Notes: generated from the letters alone by a model not told the origin. Counted from the stretch's first letter, positions 26,141 to 35,911 are shown. The stretch: DNA of 64,000 nt from Candidatus Sulfuricurvum sp. RIFRC-1 (GCF_000310245.1 NC_020505.1:806001-870000), one strand, 5' to 3'. Translations and numbers: made by a program.

Positions 26141-27076
26141 CTGTAGCCCTTTATCATCTTTCCCTAACATCATCGTCTCCATGAGTTTAATCTCTTCATC
26201 TCCCCAAATCAGAATTTTTTTCGACGTTTTTAAATTCGGCGGATTTTTGGAAGGGTATTGAACGCTGGATAAAATGTGTCTGATACAATTGATACGGGCT
26301 TTTTTCTTGTTATCGGATCGGATGATAATCCATGGAGTGGAACCGGTATGGGATGCTTTGAGCATGGAGTGTTTGACAGTTGTATATTTGTCCCATAATT
26401 CTTGAGACGCAGCATCAACTGGGGAGAGTTTGAACTGTTTGAGAGGATCGGTTTTGCGCTCTTTAAATCGTCTGGCTTGTTCAGTTTTAGAAACGGAAAA
26501 ATAGAATTTAAACAAGATTATGCCGGAGTTTACAAGCATCCGCTCAAATTCACTGACATGATTCAAAAACTCTTGATGCTCTTCGGGGGTACAAAATCCC
26601 ATTACGGGTTCAACACCTCCTCGGTTATACCAGCTTCGATCGAACAAGACAATCTCTCCCGCGCTGGGAAGGTGCTGAGAATAGCGCTGAAAATACCATT
26701 GCGTTTTTTCGACATCGGAAGGTTTGTCAAGGGCTACGACACGGGCACCGCGAGGATTCAGGTGTTCGGTAATCCGTTTGATGGTTCCCCCTTTTCCTGC
26801 CGCATCACGTCCTTCAAAAATCATGAGGATTTTAATCCCTTTATCTTTGACATGATTTTGAAGTTTCAGCAATTCAATTTGGAGACTTTTGAGATCTTTT
26901 TCGTACTCTAGAACAGATTGCTTGATCCACACCGGAAGCCGCTCTTCTTTGGAACCGCTTTTGCGTTTTTCATCTGAAGGTATCACCTGATCTTTACGTC
27001 TATCTTCATGAACGATATCTTCGATTTGTGTAGCTTCGGCAATCTCTGTTGTTGCCATAGAGTGTTTAGCGCCCAT
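26129..27076 (-). CDS. ppk2: Polyphosphate kinase 2
   Basis: The 315-residue protein has Walker A FEGRDAAGKGGTIKRI, the lid-proximal FQRYSQHLP and Walker B-like VLFDRSWYNR, all PPK2 motifs. Such enzymes phosphorylate nucleotides from polyphosphate or make polyphosphate from NTP; the class I layout fits this one. The first 60 residues are charged and probably disordered. GGAGTG lies upstream of the ATG at 27076. Confidence 0.93.
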   Translation of the reverse strand: MGAKHSMATTEIAEATQIEDIVHEDRRKDQVIPSDEKRKSGSKEERLPVWIKQSVLEYEKDLKSLQIELLKLQNHVKDKGIKILMIFEGRDAAGKGGTIKRITEHLNPRGARVVALDKPSDVEKTQWYFQRYSQHLPSAGEIVLFDRSWYNRGGVEPVMGFCTPEEHQEFLNHVSEFERMLVNSGIILFKFYFSVSKTEQARRFKERKTDPLKQFKLSPVDAASQELWDKYTTVKHSMLKASHTGSTPWIIIRSDNKKKARINCIRHILSSVQYPSKNPPNLKTSKKILIWGDEEIKLMETMMLGKDDKGLQKKG

Positions 27077-27098
27077 TAATTCTCACTCCTTTTTTTGA

Positions 27099-29015
27099 TT
27101 ATAACGTTGAGTTGATTAAATCGTCAATATTCTTAATATTTTTGGTTGCGACGAAACAGGAACTTTCACCGCAAATGGTAAATTCATCGAGAGATTCATC
27201 ATTTTTGAGGAGAACAAACGGGTAGTTCAGAGGTTGGATGATTTGAGATAGGTTTACCGATTTGTTTTTGATAAGGCGCTGCTCATTGAGATGACGGATC
27301 ACTTCACCGGTAAGTGTCGGATAGTAGATCGGTGTTTTCATCAGCTTGATTGAGACGTATTCGAGGCTTTTAAACCCAAAATGGCGGTATTTCGGATCGA
27401 CCAATATACCAAGAGTAAACATGACATTGACCATAATTCCTAAGGCGCTAGGGTAGGTACCATCATCAAGCTCCGCCACCGTTGTAAAGGCTCCACGGCT
27501 AAAATACCATTTTCCCCCTTCGTAAAAGAGTTCCAGAGCTTTGTTGGCAAATCGCTGTGCATTGATAAGATAGCTCTCATTTAGCGTTGACTGATATCCT
27601 TCGATCAATGCGCCGCACAAATAGGCATAATCCTCTAAAAACGCATCGATTTTCGGTGTTTTATGGATAAGGGTCGAGTGTTTGAGCTGATCTTTTAAGA
27701 ACATGGTTGATTTGAGTTTCTCTAAGCTCTTGATTGCTTGTTCAGTGTAGTGTGGATCGGTTTTACCTAAAATAAAAAGGGATTTAATCATCATGGAATT
27801 CCATGCCGTGATCACTTTCCGGTCGATAAAAGGGTAGATTCGGTGCTGTCTGAATGTTTGCAATTGCAAACGAAATTCGTCAAACCACTCAGGGCGATCG
27901 TGAGACGATAAACGAATGATAGTATTCCCCTCAAAATTTCCCTCAGGTGTTGCACCGATTATCTTTGCCGCTTCATGGGGCTGAGAAACAGAGGCACTTT
28001 CGAGTGCAGTAATAATTTCATCATAGCTGTATATGAAATATTTTCCCTCTTCTCCTTCAGAATCGGCATCGCTAGCACTGTAAAAAAGATCCTCTTCCAT
28101 CATGAAATTGATCATGAAATCAGCGCTTTCACGAGCAATTTTGAGATATTTTTCCTCTTTATACACCCTTCCCGCTTCAGCATACAGAGCACAGAGCAAG
28201 GCGTTGTCGTAGGTCATTTTTTCGAAATGGGGAACCAGCCACGCCTCATCCGTACTGTAACGGCAAAAACCGCCGTCGATCAAATCGTACATCCCGCCCA
28301 ATGCCATAGAATCGAGAGTGTGGGTAATCATCGATTTTATTTTGTTGTTGTTTTGGAGCCTCTCCATCGTGAGGAGTGTTTGGAGTGTCGAGACATGGGG
28401 GAATTTAGGAGATTTAGAGAATCCGCCGTTTATCTGATCATAGTTGTGTTCGGCTTGGAGGGCAAATTGGGTAATGATTTTATCGTTCAAGTTTGTTGCT
28501 TGGACAGGGTCGTTGTTCGGGCGGAGAAATCCGCTGATCTCATCGGCGTTTTGAAACAGTTTTTCATCATTTTGGGCTATTTTTTCGGCGATAATAGCGG
28601 TAAGTTCACTAAATCCCATCATTCGCTCTTTATTAGTGGGGGGGATATAGGTGGCGGCGTAAAAAGGTTTGTTTTCAGGGGTGCAGAAAATAGAGAGAGG
28701 CCATCCTCCGGCTCGGCGGTTGAGGAGGAGATGAAGTTCTTGGTAATGCTTGTCGATGTCGGGGCGCTCTTCACGATCCACTTTGATACAGATGAAGTGT
28801 TGATTGACAAAAGCCGCAATCTCAGTGTTTTCAAACACTTCATGCTCCATCACATGGCACCAATGGCAGCTGCTGTATCCGATAGAGATAAAGATCGCTT
28901 TGTGCTCTTCTCTGGCCCGATTAAATGCTTCATCACACCATGGATACCATTCCAGGGGATTCTCTTTGTGCTGCTGGAGATAAGGGGAATCTTCAAGTGC
29001 AAGGCGGTTTGACAT
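27099..29015 (-). CDS. Thioredoxin-domain protein of the DUF255/YyaL family
   Basis: The protein of about 638 residues starts with the DUF255 thioredoxin-like domain (SSCHWCHVMEHEVFE, about 45-60) and continues as an alpha/alpha barrel resembling N-acylglucosamine epimerase-type folds. The YyaL/SPATA20 family is widely conserved with no settled function. I use the ATG at 29015 with GGAG six bases upstream; another ATG 12 bases earlier is weaker. It is divergent from dsbD. Confidence 0.88.
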   Translation of the reverse strand: MSNRLALEDSPYLQQHKENPLEWYPWCDEAFNRAREEHKAIFISIGYSSCHWCHVMEHEVFENTEIAAFVNQHFICIKVDREERPDIDKHYQELHLLLNRRAGGWPLSIFCTPENKPFYAATYIPPTNKERMMGFSELTAIIAEKIAQNDEKLFQNADEISGFLRPNNDPVQATNLNDKIITQFALQAEHNYDQINGGFSKSPKFPHVSTLQTLLTMERLQNNNKIKSMITHTLDSMALGGMYDLIDGGFCRYSTDEAWLVPHFEKMTYDNALLCALYAEAGRVYKEEKYLKIARESADFMINFMMEEDLFYSASDADSEGEEGKYFIYSYDEIITALESASVSQPHEAAKIIGATPEGNFEGNTIIRLSSHDRPEWFDEFRLQLQTFRQHRIYPFIDRKVITAWNSMMIKSLFILGKTDPHYTEQAIKSLEKLKSTMFLKDQLKHSTLIHKTPKIDAFLEDYAYLCGALIEGYQSTLNESYLINAQRFANKALELFYEGGKWYFSRGAFTTVAELDDGTYPSALGIMVNVMFTLGILVDPKYRHFGFKSLEYVSIKLMKTPIYYPTLTGEVIRHLNEQRLIKNKSVNLSQIIQPLNYPFVLLKNDESLDEFTICGESSCFVATKNIKNIDDLINSTL

Positions 29016-29154
29016 ATCATTCTCCATAGGATTATTGCGTGTAGTGTAGCATTTGAGGCTATAATGAAGCTGAAAAATATTAACAATGTTGCTCTGTGGG
29101 TTTCGTAACAGTTAATTGCGATAAAATAGAGATAAATTTTTTCTGGGGTCATTT

Positions 29155-30963
29155 ATGCGTTTGCTATTCTTTTTACTTATTTCATTAAATATTTGGGCTG
29201 TTGGATTTTTGCAGCCGGATGAAGCATTCAAACCCAAAATCAGCATGATTGATCCTTCTACAATCGGTATTGAAATCGAGTTGGGCGATCAAATCTATAT
29301 TTATGCGGATAAACTGAAAATCGAAGATGCCGATCCCAAAGACGGGATTGATTTTGCTTCGATCACAATGGCCGATGCGGTTAAACACGAGGGGGAGAGC
29401 GTTTATGAATCTTCACCGGCGGTTCGAATTGGGCTCTCAAAAAGTTCTGATATTACAGGGGAACAAACGCTCAAAGTGAAACTCTCGTATCAAGGATGTT
29501 CAGCTGCCGGATTGTGTTATGAACCGATGGAAACTCTCCTTGATATTACCGTTGATGCCGATAAATTGAGTAAGAGAAGTCCGTCCGGCAGTTCCATTTT
29601 AAAAGCTCCTGCGGTTGAGAGAGCGAGTTTGGAAGCAACCCCTCCTAAAGCGGTGGTGAAAACCTCAGAAACCGATCAGATTGCGCAGGTGATTCAGGGG
29701 GGAAGTCTTTGGTTTATCATTTTGAGCTTTTTTGGATTTGGATTATTGCTCGCGTTGACTCCGTGCGTATTTCCGATGATCCCGATTATCTCGTCCGTTA
29801 TCTTGGCTCAGGGCAAAGGGATGGGGGCAAAAAGGGCGTTTTTCCTTTCACTTGTCTATGTATTGTCTATGGCGGTAGCGTATACGATTGCGGGTGTTTT
29901 GGCTGGCCTTTTCGGAGCAAATCTTCAAGCAGCGTTTCAAACGCCGTGGGTTATTACCCTCTTTGCCCTTATTTTTGTCCTTTTGGCACTGTCGATGTTC
30001 GATGTTTATGAATTGCAAATTCCAAACTTCATCCAATCGCGTTTGAGTAAAATGGGTTCTCAGCGAAGCGGAGTGATCGGGATAGCGATCATGGGCTTTT
30101 TGTCAGCGTTGATCGTCGGACCGTGTGTCGCGGCACCGCTGGCAGGGGCACTGATTTACATCGGACAAACGGGTGATGCATTGCTTGGAGGTGTCGCACT
30201 CTTCTCACTCTCTATCGGTATGGGTATTCCATTGCTGATTGTAGGGACTACGTCGGGTAAATTTATGCCGAAGCCGGGGATGTGGATGGACATCATCAAA
30301 GCGGTATTCGGTGTTATGTTGCTCGGTATTGCGATTTGGATGATAGGGCGTGTGTTGGATGAAAACACAACATTGTTGTTATGGGGCGGTTTGGCGATTT
30401 TTGTGGCGATCAATATGAACGCTTTGGAACCGTTAGGGGAACATCCCTCATGGAGTTCCCGTGCAAACGTTAAAGCCCTAGGATTTATGGTTTTATTGTA
30501 TGGGATCAGTTTATTGATTGGAGGGATGGCGGGAGCCAAAAATCCACTTCATCCGCTTGATCCGTTTTTACCAAATCATGATTCTATGCCGTCCGTTGTC
30601 CAGCCTCAACATAAAACCTTTGAGAAAATCACGTCGATTGAAGAATTGGATGCCATTTTGGCAGAAAATAAAGGGAAAAAAGTGATGGTCGATTTTTATG
30701 CCGATTGGTGCAGTGCATGCAAAGAACTGGAAGAGAAAACTTTTAGTAATGAAGCAGTGAAAAGTGCGATGGATAACTATGTTCTGGTTCAAGTCGATTT
30801 GACGGCAAATGATGAGGCAGCACGTGCGATCAGTTCTAAATACAGTATTTTCGGGCCACCGGCGATCTTATTTTTTGATGAGAACGGTGAGCGGATAAAA
30901 AGCGCCGATATCATCGGATTTAAAACAAGCGATGAATTTCTAAAACATTTGGGAGCAATCTAA
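29155..30963 (+). CDS. dsbD: Thiol:disulfide interchange protein DsbD
   Basis: The 602-residue protein has a signal peptide (1-16), a periplasmic alpha domain with CSAAGLC near residue 120, an eight-helix membrane domain with the redox cysteines in LTPCVFPMIP and GPCVAAP, and a C-terminal thioredoxin domain with WCSACKELE. It carries electrons from cytoplasmic thioredoxin to periplasmic thiols. The next gene, a small periplasmic thioredoxin, overlaps its stop by one base and is a likely client. Confidence 0.95.
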   Translation: MRLLFFLLISLNIWAVGFLQPDEAFKPKISMIDPSTIGIEIELGDQIYIYADKLKIEDADPKDGIDFASITMADAVKHEGESVYESSPAVRIGLSKSSDITGEQTLKVKLSYQGCSAAGLCYEPMETLLDITVDADKLSKRSPSGSSILKAPAVERASLEATPPKAVVKTSETDQIAQVIQGGSLWFIILSFFGFGLLLALTPCVFPMIPIISSVILAQGKGMGAKRAFFLSLVYVLSMAVAYTIAGVLAGLFGANLQAAFQTPWVITLFALIFVLLALSMFDVYELQIPNFIQSRLSKMGSQRSGVIGIAIMGFLSALIVGPCVAAPLAGALIYIGQTGDALLGGVALFSLSIGMGIPLLIVGTTSGKFMPKPGMWMDIIKAVFGVMLLGIAIWMIGRVLDENTTLLLWGGLAIFVAINMNALEPLGEHPSWSSRANVKALGFMVLLYGISLLIGGMAGAKNPLHPLDPFLPNHDSMPSVVQPQHKTFEKITSIEELDAILAENKGKKVMVDFYADWCSACKELEEKTFSNEAVKSAMDNYVLVQVDLTANDEAARAISSKYSIFGPPAILFFDENGERIKSADIIGFKTSDEFLKHLGAI

Positions 30964-31346
30964 TGGGAAAAATATTTTTAGTTTTATCGGTAATGGCCAG
31001 TTTGGCATTGGCAGAGATCAAATGGGCATCATCGTATGATGCGGCGTTAGCTCAGGCGGTAAAAGAGAAGAAAAAGGTAATGGTGATGCTCTCGAGAGAA
31101 GAGTGCCCGGCGTGCGAATATATGAACGATATCGTTTTTGAAGAAAAAGCGGTGGAAAATGAGATCAATAAAAACTTTGTCCCCGTTCATCTTGATATTC
31201 ACAAAGATTTCATCCCTGAGGGATTAGGGTATATCGGAACTCCGACATTCCATTTTTTGGATGCAAAAGGGAAAAAAATCGGTCGTCATGACGGCGGTGC
31301 AAATATTCCGACATTTTTAGGGATTTTGGGAAAATATAAAAAGTAA
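30963..31346 (+). CDS. Periplasmic thioredoxin-like protein (SoxW/DsbD partner type)
   Basis: The 127-residue protein has a Sec signal (ending LALAE, about 1-17) and a thioredoxin fold with the active site EECPACEYM and cis-proline GTPTFHF. CPAC differs from the common CGPC. Starting one base inside dsbD, it is almost surely reduced by DsbD, and would then reduce disulfides in exported cytochromes or sulfur enzymes. Specific substrates are unknown. Confidence 0.85.
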   Translation: MGKIFLVLSVMASLALAEIKWASSYDAALAQAVKEKKKVMVMLSREECPACEYMNDIVFEEKAVENEINKNFVPVHLDIHKDFIPEGLGYIGTPTFHFLDAKGKKIGRHDGGANIPTFLGILGKYKK

Positions 31347-31360
31347 ATTTTTCTATTGCG

Positions 31361-31366
31361 CTATAA
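31361..31366 (+). promoter_or_regulatory. -10 element before the outer-membrane protein gene
   Basis: GCTATAATTTCC gives a TATAAT about 35 bases before the GTG start at 31400; no clear -35. Confidence 0.35.
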
Positions 31367-31399
31367 TTTCCTCATTTTTTAATGGATAGGTGTTTATAG

Positions 31400-32188
31400 G
31401 TGCGATGGAGTAGTCTCATAGGAATTGTATTTGCGACTGCATTGCCGGGGATGGAGAATAATATTTTCGTTTCCCCTTGCAATACGTCGCTTCCGATATG
31501 GGCATACCATCAGGGTGGATGCGAAAAAAAAACGCTTCAGTACTCTCAAAATGCGCTCTCTTCGCAGGTATTGGGAGGTGTGAGTACGATGAACTACGAT
31601 TTGAAGAAAAATAATACCATCGAAACGGTATCGATGGGGGCCCAATATTCACGCGATCTCTTTTCTGCAAAGCTACAAGGCTCCTATGTAAAAGGGAGAT
31701 TCGACAATACTCCCTCAGTAGGCAAAACAAATCTATCGGTGCAATATCGAAATAAACTATGGGATTCGCTAACGCTGAGTGCTTCGGAAAACGTTACTAT
31801 CCCTGTTAAAACAGCCAATGATCAGAGTGATCCGATGAAATATACGAGTTTGCTGAAAGCCCTCTATCCGCTAAACGATGCTTATCGTGTTTTTGCGGAG
31901 GGGAGTTACTCTTTGTTGGATACTCCCGCGTCGGAGAGTACAATATATCGAAATCCGTACAGCTATACTACGGGGATAAGCTATGCTGAGGGTACGAATA
32001 CGGCGATTAACGCTTCTTATATGTTAGTGCAGGGTGCAGATCCGACTCTTGGTCCCAATAAAAAAATCAAATTGGCGCACAAACATAAAATTAACAAAAA
32101 AATTAAAACGTCAGTGAGTGTGATTCAAAGTTTAGAAGCTGAACAACCGGACAACAAGGCATCGTTTGATTTGATTTATGCCTTTTAG
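31400..32188 (+). CDS. Predicted outer-membrane beta-barrel protein, unknown function
   Basis: The 262-residue protein has a short hydrophobic N-terminus (SSLIGIVFATALPG), then alternating polar/hydrophobic strands typical of an outer-membrane barrel, ending in FDLIYAF with the terminal aromatic residue usual for BAM substrates. There are repeated Ser/Thr/Tyr-rich strands. I do not recognise a family. The start is GTG at 31400; the ribosome site is weak, so the N-terminus is uncertain. Confidence 0.6.
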   Translation: MRWSSLIGIVFATALPGMENNIFVSPCNTSLPIWAYHQGGCEKKTLQYSQNALSSQVLGGVSTMNYDLKKNNTIETVSMGAQYSRDLFSAKLQGSYVKGRFDNTPSVGKTNLSVQYRNKLWDSLTLSASENVTIPVKTANDQSDPMKYTSLLKALYPLNDAYRVFAEGSYSLLDTPASESTIYRNPYSYTTGISYAEGTNTAINASYMLVQGADPTLGPNKKIKLAHKHKINKKIKTSVSVIQSLEAEQPDNKASFDLIYAF

Positions 32189-32202
32189 TCTATAGCGATC
32201 GA

Positions 32203-32730
32203 TTATTTATTTTCTACCAATTTATCCAAAATATAGAGCTGCATATTTTTATGCGGTATCTCTTTCTCCAATGCTTCTGAGTAAATCTTCGCGACCTCTT
32301 TGGCATGTAAATCATAATCAAAATGGGGAAAATGATTTTCCCATCCATTTTTAATAATTTTCAAAGCGACCGTATCGATTAGATATTCTTTATAAATAGC
32401 ATAGGTTGCAAAAAACATCCCCGTAAACAAGACGGCCATTATGATTAATAGATGGCAGTCGATTTTGGCCAAAAAGGGATGGAATGCGACCGAAACCGGT
32501 AAAATAAACAGATGCCAAAGTCCGATAAAAACGAGATAGCTTCTCCCGATGCTAAGGCGAAATCCCGGAATTTTTCCCTCCAGTTTCAATCCCTCTTGAT
32601 ACATTTTATTGGTTTTAAGCAGATCGCGAAAGAGCATTGGCCCATCACCCAGAGTAAAGACGTAAGGGATGATTTTTTCATCCGTAAAGTTTCGCGTTTT
32701 GGTTTTCATCCATGAAAATATTCTAAGCAT
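32203..32730 (-). CDS. Small membrane protein of unknown function
   Basis: The 175-residue protein has two transmembrane segments (about 65-90 and 98-120) between a basic N-terminus and a charged C-terminal helical part. I see no known domain. The ATG at 32730 lies inside the last codons of lpxB, with AAGG six bases before it, so it is translationally coupled to lpxB. A role at the envelope is likely by context only. Confidence 0.65.
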   Translation of the reverse strand: MLRIFSWMKTKTRNFTDEKIIPYVFTLGDGPMLFRDLLKTNKMYQEGLKLEGKIPGFRLSIGRSYLVFIGLWHLFILPVSVAFHPFLAKIDCHLLIIMAVLFTGMFFATYAIYKEYLIDTVALKIIKNGWENHFPHFDYDLHAKEVAKIYSEALEKEIPHKNMQLYILDKLVENK

Positions 32731-33772
32731 TATAATCCTTGATAATTTGACTGACACGTGCGGCACTTCCATGGCCTAAGAGCTCACGGAGGGCGCTGGC
32801 ATCATGGTAAAAAGCGGTTTTATCCATTTGCTGATAAGCATTATACAGATTTTGAGCATTGACTTCGTTTTGGATGAATTCAGGGTGCAATTTTCGTCCG
32901 TATTTGTGGGAAAACAAGATATTCCCTAATCCTACATAATCAAGTTTGACCAGACGTGAAGCGATAGCGTAATCGAGTGATTTAGCGATATAGGTAAGGA
33001 TAAAAGGGGTACCAATCAAAGAGGCTTCAAGTGTGGCGGTTCCACTACAGATAAAGGCGAAATCAGAATCCGCCAAACTTTGATGGGCTTCATGGGTAAT
33101 TTCAAAACTCGAAATATCGCCATAAAGTTCTGCGATTTGATCCGCAGTGAAATGGGGCGGGATGACAATGAGTGCACGTGTTTGTATCATAGAACGAAGT
33201 TCACGAAAAATCGGCATTAGCCGTTTGATCTCTCCGGGACGGCTTCCGGGCATAAAGGTCATTTTCCCGGTAGGTTCGAGAGACATTTTTCGAATGTTGA
33301 TCTCATCAAGGAGCGGATGCCCGACGTATTCGATGGGGGCATTGGGAGAGTAATACGAAGGTTCAAACGGTAATATAGAGCAAAGTCGGGTAATGGTTTT
33401 CTCTAAAACCGGAATCCGTTTTTTCTTCCATGCCCATGCTTGGGGGAGAATATAGTAGATTATCTCTTTATTAGGATAACGTTTTCGGATTGCTTTGGCT
33501 ACTGGGAGATTGAATCCCGAAGAGTCGATCAGCAGTACTTTATCGGCATCTTGTGCGAGTTCCACCATCTGATCTTTCAAACGAAAGAAGAACGGGAGTT
33601 TTTTTATCGCATCCACAAATCCCATCACCGAAGTGGAACGCAAATCGACGATGCTCTCTCCGAGCGTATTATCAAAAATCCCCGATAGCTCTACATCACT
33701 TCCGAGTTCTTTAACCAAAAACGAGAGATGAATATTGGCAGAGTGCTCTAACGCGCTGACGAGTAGTTTCAT
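32723..33772 (-). CDS. lpxB: Lipid-A-disaccharide synthase
   Basis: The 349-residue glycosyltransferase has LpxB signatures: YYILPQAWAWKKKR, FEPSYY, YVGHPLLDE, MPGSRPGEI and CSGTATLEASLIGTPFIL. It joins UDP-2,3-diacylglucosamine and lipid X. The start overlaps the stop of the upstream cytochrome gene by four bases. It is separated from lpxK by about 9 kb. Confidence 0.95.
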   Translation of the reverse strand: MKLLVSALEHSANIHLSFLVKELGSDVELSGIFDNTLGESIVDLRSTSVMGFVDAIKKLPFFFRLKDQMVELAQDADKVLLIDSSGFNLPVAKAIRKRYPNKEIIYYILPQAWAWKKKRIPVLEKTITRLCSILPFEPSYYSPNAPIEYVGHPLLDEINIRKMSLEPTGKMTFMPGSRPGEIKRLMPIFRELRSMIQTRALIVIPPHFTADQIAELYGDISSFEITHEAHQSLADSDFAFICSGTATLEASLIGTPFILTYIAKSLDYAIASRLVKLDYVGLGNILFSHKYGRKLHPEFIQNEVNAQNLYNAYQQMDKTAFYHDASALRELLGHGSAARVSQIIKDYNA

Positions 33773-34125
33773 GATCCTCCGTCTCCCCGTGTGGATGTAT
33801 CGCTTTTATAATTACTCCTTCCTTCATGATATTCACTGAGAAAAGTAGTAAGAGCATCGATCTCTTTATCGCTTAACCCCATAGCAAAAGGGATCATCAT
33901 TTGAGATTGTTGTGTCGTTCCTTGTTTTGCTCGATAGTTTTTGAGCTTTGAGGCTAAAAACGGTTGGCGTCGATGGGCGAGGGCGGGATATAAGTTGGTT
34001 CCGCTCGCTGATATACCGTGGCATCCGCTGCATCCTTTTGAAAAATAGAGATTTTTACCTATCTTATAGAGATCAGTACCGCCATAAAGGAACATAGGTA
34101 TCAAAAAAAGGATGATTTTAACCAC
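33769..34125 (-). CDS. Periplasmic class I cytochrome c
   Basis: The 118-residue protein has a Sec signal (about 1-16), one heme-c site CSGCH near residue 33-37, and a downstream Met in PFAMGLSD as the likely second axial ligand. It resembles small c553/c4-type electron carriers. The Asp/Ser/Arg/Gly-rich C-terminal tail is probably disordered. It is coupled to lpxB by a four-base overlap, an unusual pairing for an electron carrier. Confidence 0.85.
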   Translation of the reverse strand: MVKIILFLIPMFLYGGTDLYKIGKNLYFSKGCSGCHGISASGTNLYPALAHRRQPFLASKLKNYRAKQGTTQQSQMMIPFAMGLSDKEIDALTTFLSEYHEGRSNYKSDTSTRGDGGS

Positions 34126-34189
34126 ACGTACCCTTTTTATAACATTTCTTTGACTAAAATTGCGTAATTATACCTAACGGGAGCAATCT

Positions 34190-35407
34190 ATGATCATATC
34201 GGGCGCAATTATCTGTGATATTAACGGAGAACGTCATGCTGACATTCAGATTGAAGAGGGGATTATTACGCGCATTGGCGAAAATCTCAGCGGTGATGAA
34301 ATCATTCGTGCGGAGGGGTGTTATCTGATCCCCGGTCTCATCGATACCGATGTACGGTTAAAAGACTCTCAGCTCAGTCGAACCAATCTGGAAAAGCTCT
34401 CATATCGAGCCCTTAGCGGTGGTGTTACTACGGCAGTTTTGGCAAGCGATTCGACTCCTCGTATCGACAATGAGATTACGCTGGAATTTGTTCAACAGCA
34501 TCGTTTTTTACCTCATGGTGCAACGATTGAATCGGCAGTAAGTGCTTTGAATGAAACAGGAGCTTTGAGCAACATTGCGATCATGCTGAAAAAAGGGTGC
34601 GTATCGGTGCACACTTCGACGATCAACGATTACAACCTCATAACCCGCATTGCCCAATATCTGAAAATGGCCAATAAATCACTTTTTTACAAAGCAGAAG
34701 AGAAAAGTCTTGTCGAGAGCGGTGTTATGAGCGATGGTGCTGTTGCTTCGCAGCTTGGATTACCGGGGATATCTCCACTCTCAGAGGTAGTTCATGTTGC
34801 CGCGATGATCGAAATTTCCCGTTATTTCGGGATTAAAATTGTATTCAAAAGTATTACGGAACCCCGATCGATAGAGTTGATCGCTGAGGCGCGTAAAAGC
34901 GGAATCGCCGTAGAGTGTGAAGTTGCTATCCATCATCTGTTTAAAAATGATTCGGCCTGTACAGGTTTTGATACCGATGCCAAAATCAATCCTCCGTTGG
35001 TGAATGAAACCAAACGACTGGCTCTACTTGATGCACTGGTACGAGGTGATATCCATTCGCTCACTTCACTGCATCAACCTAACTCTGATATCCATAAAGA
35101 TATCACATTTTACGATGCTAATGTCGGTACAACTTCCATTACTGAATATTTGCCGTTAGTCTACACCTATTTGATTTCGACAAAAATTATTGATATATCC
35201 AAATTTGTGAAGGTAGCATCGCGAACTCCGGGAGAACATATCGGAGTGAAAGCCGGGGAAATCGAGGTTGGATGCAAATGTGATTGTATTCTCTTTGATC
35301 CTGACTCGACAACAGTTGTAGCTCATCATCACAGTCTGTATAAAAAAGAGGTGTTAAAAGGAAAAGTGATTATGGCAATCTGCCGTGGCGAAGTGACACG
35401 ATTTTAG
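34190..35407 (+). CDS. pyrC: Dihydroorotase homologue, probably non-catalytic
   Basis: The 405-residue protein is a class I dihydroorotase-type amidohydrolase by layout: N-terminal beta-sandwich, IPGLID strand, GGVTT, central INPPLV and C-terminal PGEHIGVKAGEI. The metal-binding HxH after IPGLID is replaced by DxR (DTDVRL), so zinc binding is probably lost. Such PyrC-like proteins support aspartate carbamoyltransferase in other bacteria (family knowledge). GGGAG precedes the ATG. Confidence 0.85.
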   Translation: MIISGAIICDINGERHADIQIEEGIITRIGENLSGDEIIRAEGCYLIPGLIDTDVRLKDSQLSRTNLEKLSYRALSGGVTTAVLASDSTPRIDNEITLEFVQQHRFLPHGATIESAVSALNETGALSNIAIMLKKGCVSVHTSTINDYNLITRIAQYLKMANKSLFYKAEEKSLVESGVMSDGAVASQLGLPGISPLSEVVHVAAMIEISRYFGIKIVFKSITEPRSIELIAEARKSGIAVECEVAIHHLFKNDSACTGFDTDAKINPPLVNETKRLALLDALVRGDIHSLTSLHQPNSDIHKDITFYDANVGTTSITEYLPLVYTYLISTKIIDISKFVKVASRTPGEHIGVKAGEIEVGCKCDCILFDPDSTTVVAHHHSLYKKEVLKGKVIMAICRGEVTRF

Positions 35408-35414
35408 TTTTTAC

Positions 35415-35478
35415 CGTTCGCCCTGAGCTCGTCGAAGGGTGTTGAGGCATTCATAGTTCGACGCTCTCACCACGAACG
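35415..35478. repeat. Intergenic palindromic repeat, CGTTCGCCCTGAG family (copy 1)
   Basis: CGTTCGCCCTGAGCTCGTCG at the left and GTTCGACGCTC...CGAACG at the right form an imperfect hairpin with terminal CGTTCG/CGAACG. It matches the copy at 41547-41602 with substitutions. It lies between the convergent pyrC and chorismate mutase genes. Confidence 0.75.
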
Positions 35479-35483
35479 AGCTT

Positions 35484-35783
35484 TTACAACGATTTTGCAT
35501 TCCTGAACTCTGAAATCTCTGCTTCCACCATCGCGTCAATCATGATACCGTAAAGCTTTGTAAGAAGATTCGGTGACACACCGAACTCCATTGCTTTATA
35601 GCGAACGCGATCCATTACCGCTTCCATTCTTTCATTCGCTTTTATCTCTTCGATGGAGTGTTTAAAGTTTGCAGCTTGCTTAACATAGCCGTTGCGAGCA
35701 GCGATAAGCTCGACGATTTGATCGTCTAAGCGGTCAATATGATTACGAACTTCCACAAGGGAATGACACTCTTCAATTTTCAT
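35484..35783 (-). CDS. Chorismate mutase, AroQ class
   Basis: The 99-residue all-helical protein matches monofunctional AroQ/PchB-type mutases: IDRLDDQIVELIAARNGYVKQAANFK at the first helix with the catalytic Arg and Lys, and ERMEAVMDRVR in the middle. It converts chorismate to prephenate, or removes pyruvate from isochorismate in the PchB subgroup. The start at 35783 has AAGGGAG seven bases upstream; an upstream GTG/TTG would add 19 unlikely residues. Confidence 0.82.
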   Translation of the reverse strand: MKIEECHSLVEVRNHIDRLDDQIVELIAARNGYVKQAANFKHSIEEIKANERMEAVMDRVRYKAMEFGVSPNLLTKLYGIMIDAMVEAEISEFRNAKSL

Positions 35784-35911
35784 CCAAAATCTCCCTTTTA
35801 AACATGGTGACATGATACCATATAATACTAATTCTCTCAATGTATCACATTTATATCACACAAAATCATATAATAATATCTTATTCGGCTTTTTTTGATA
35901 CATTTTACTAT

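Noticed and set aside
27975-29012. A 345-codon open frame on the plus strand.
   Set aside because: It is the exact antisense of the DUF255 gene, which has clear family motifs; the amino acid composition of the antisense product is unnatural.
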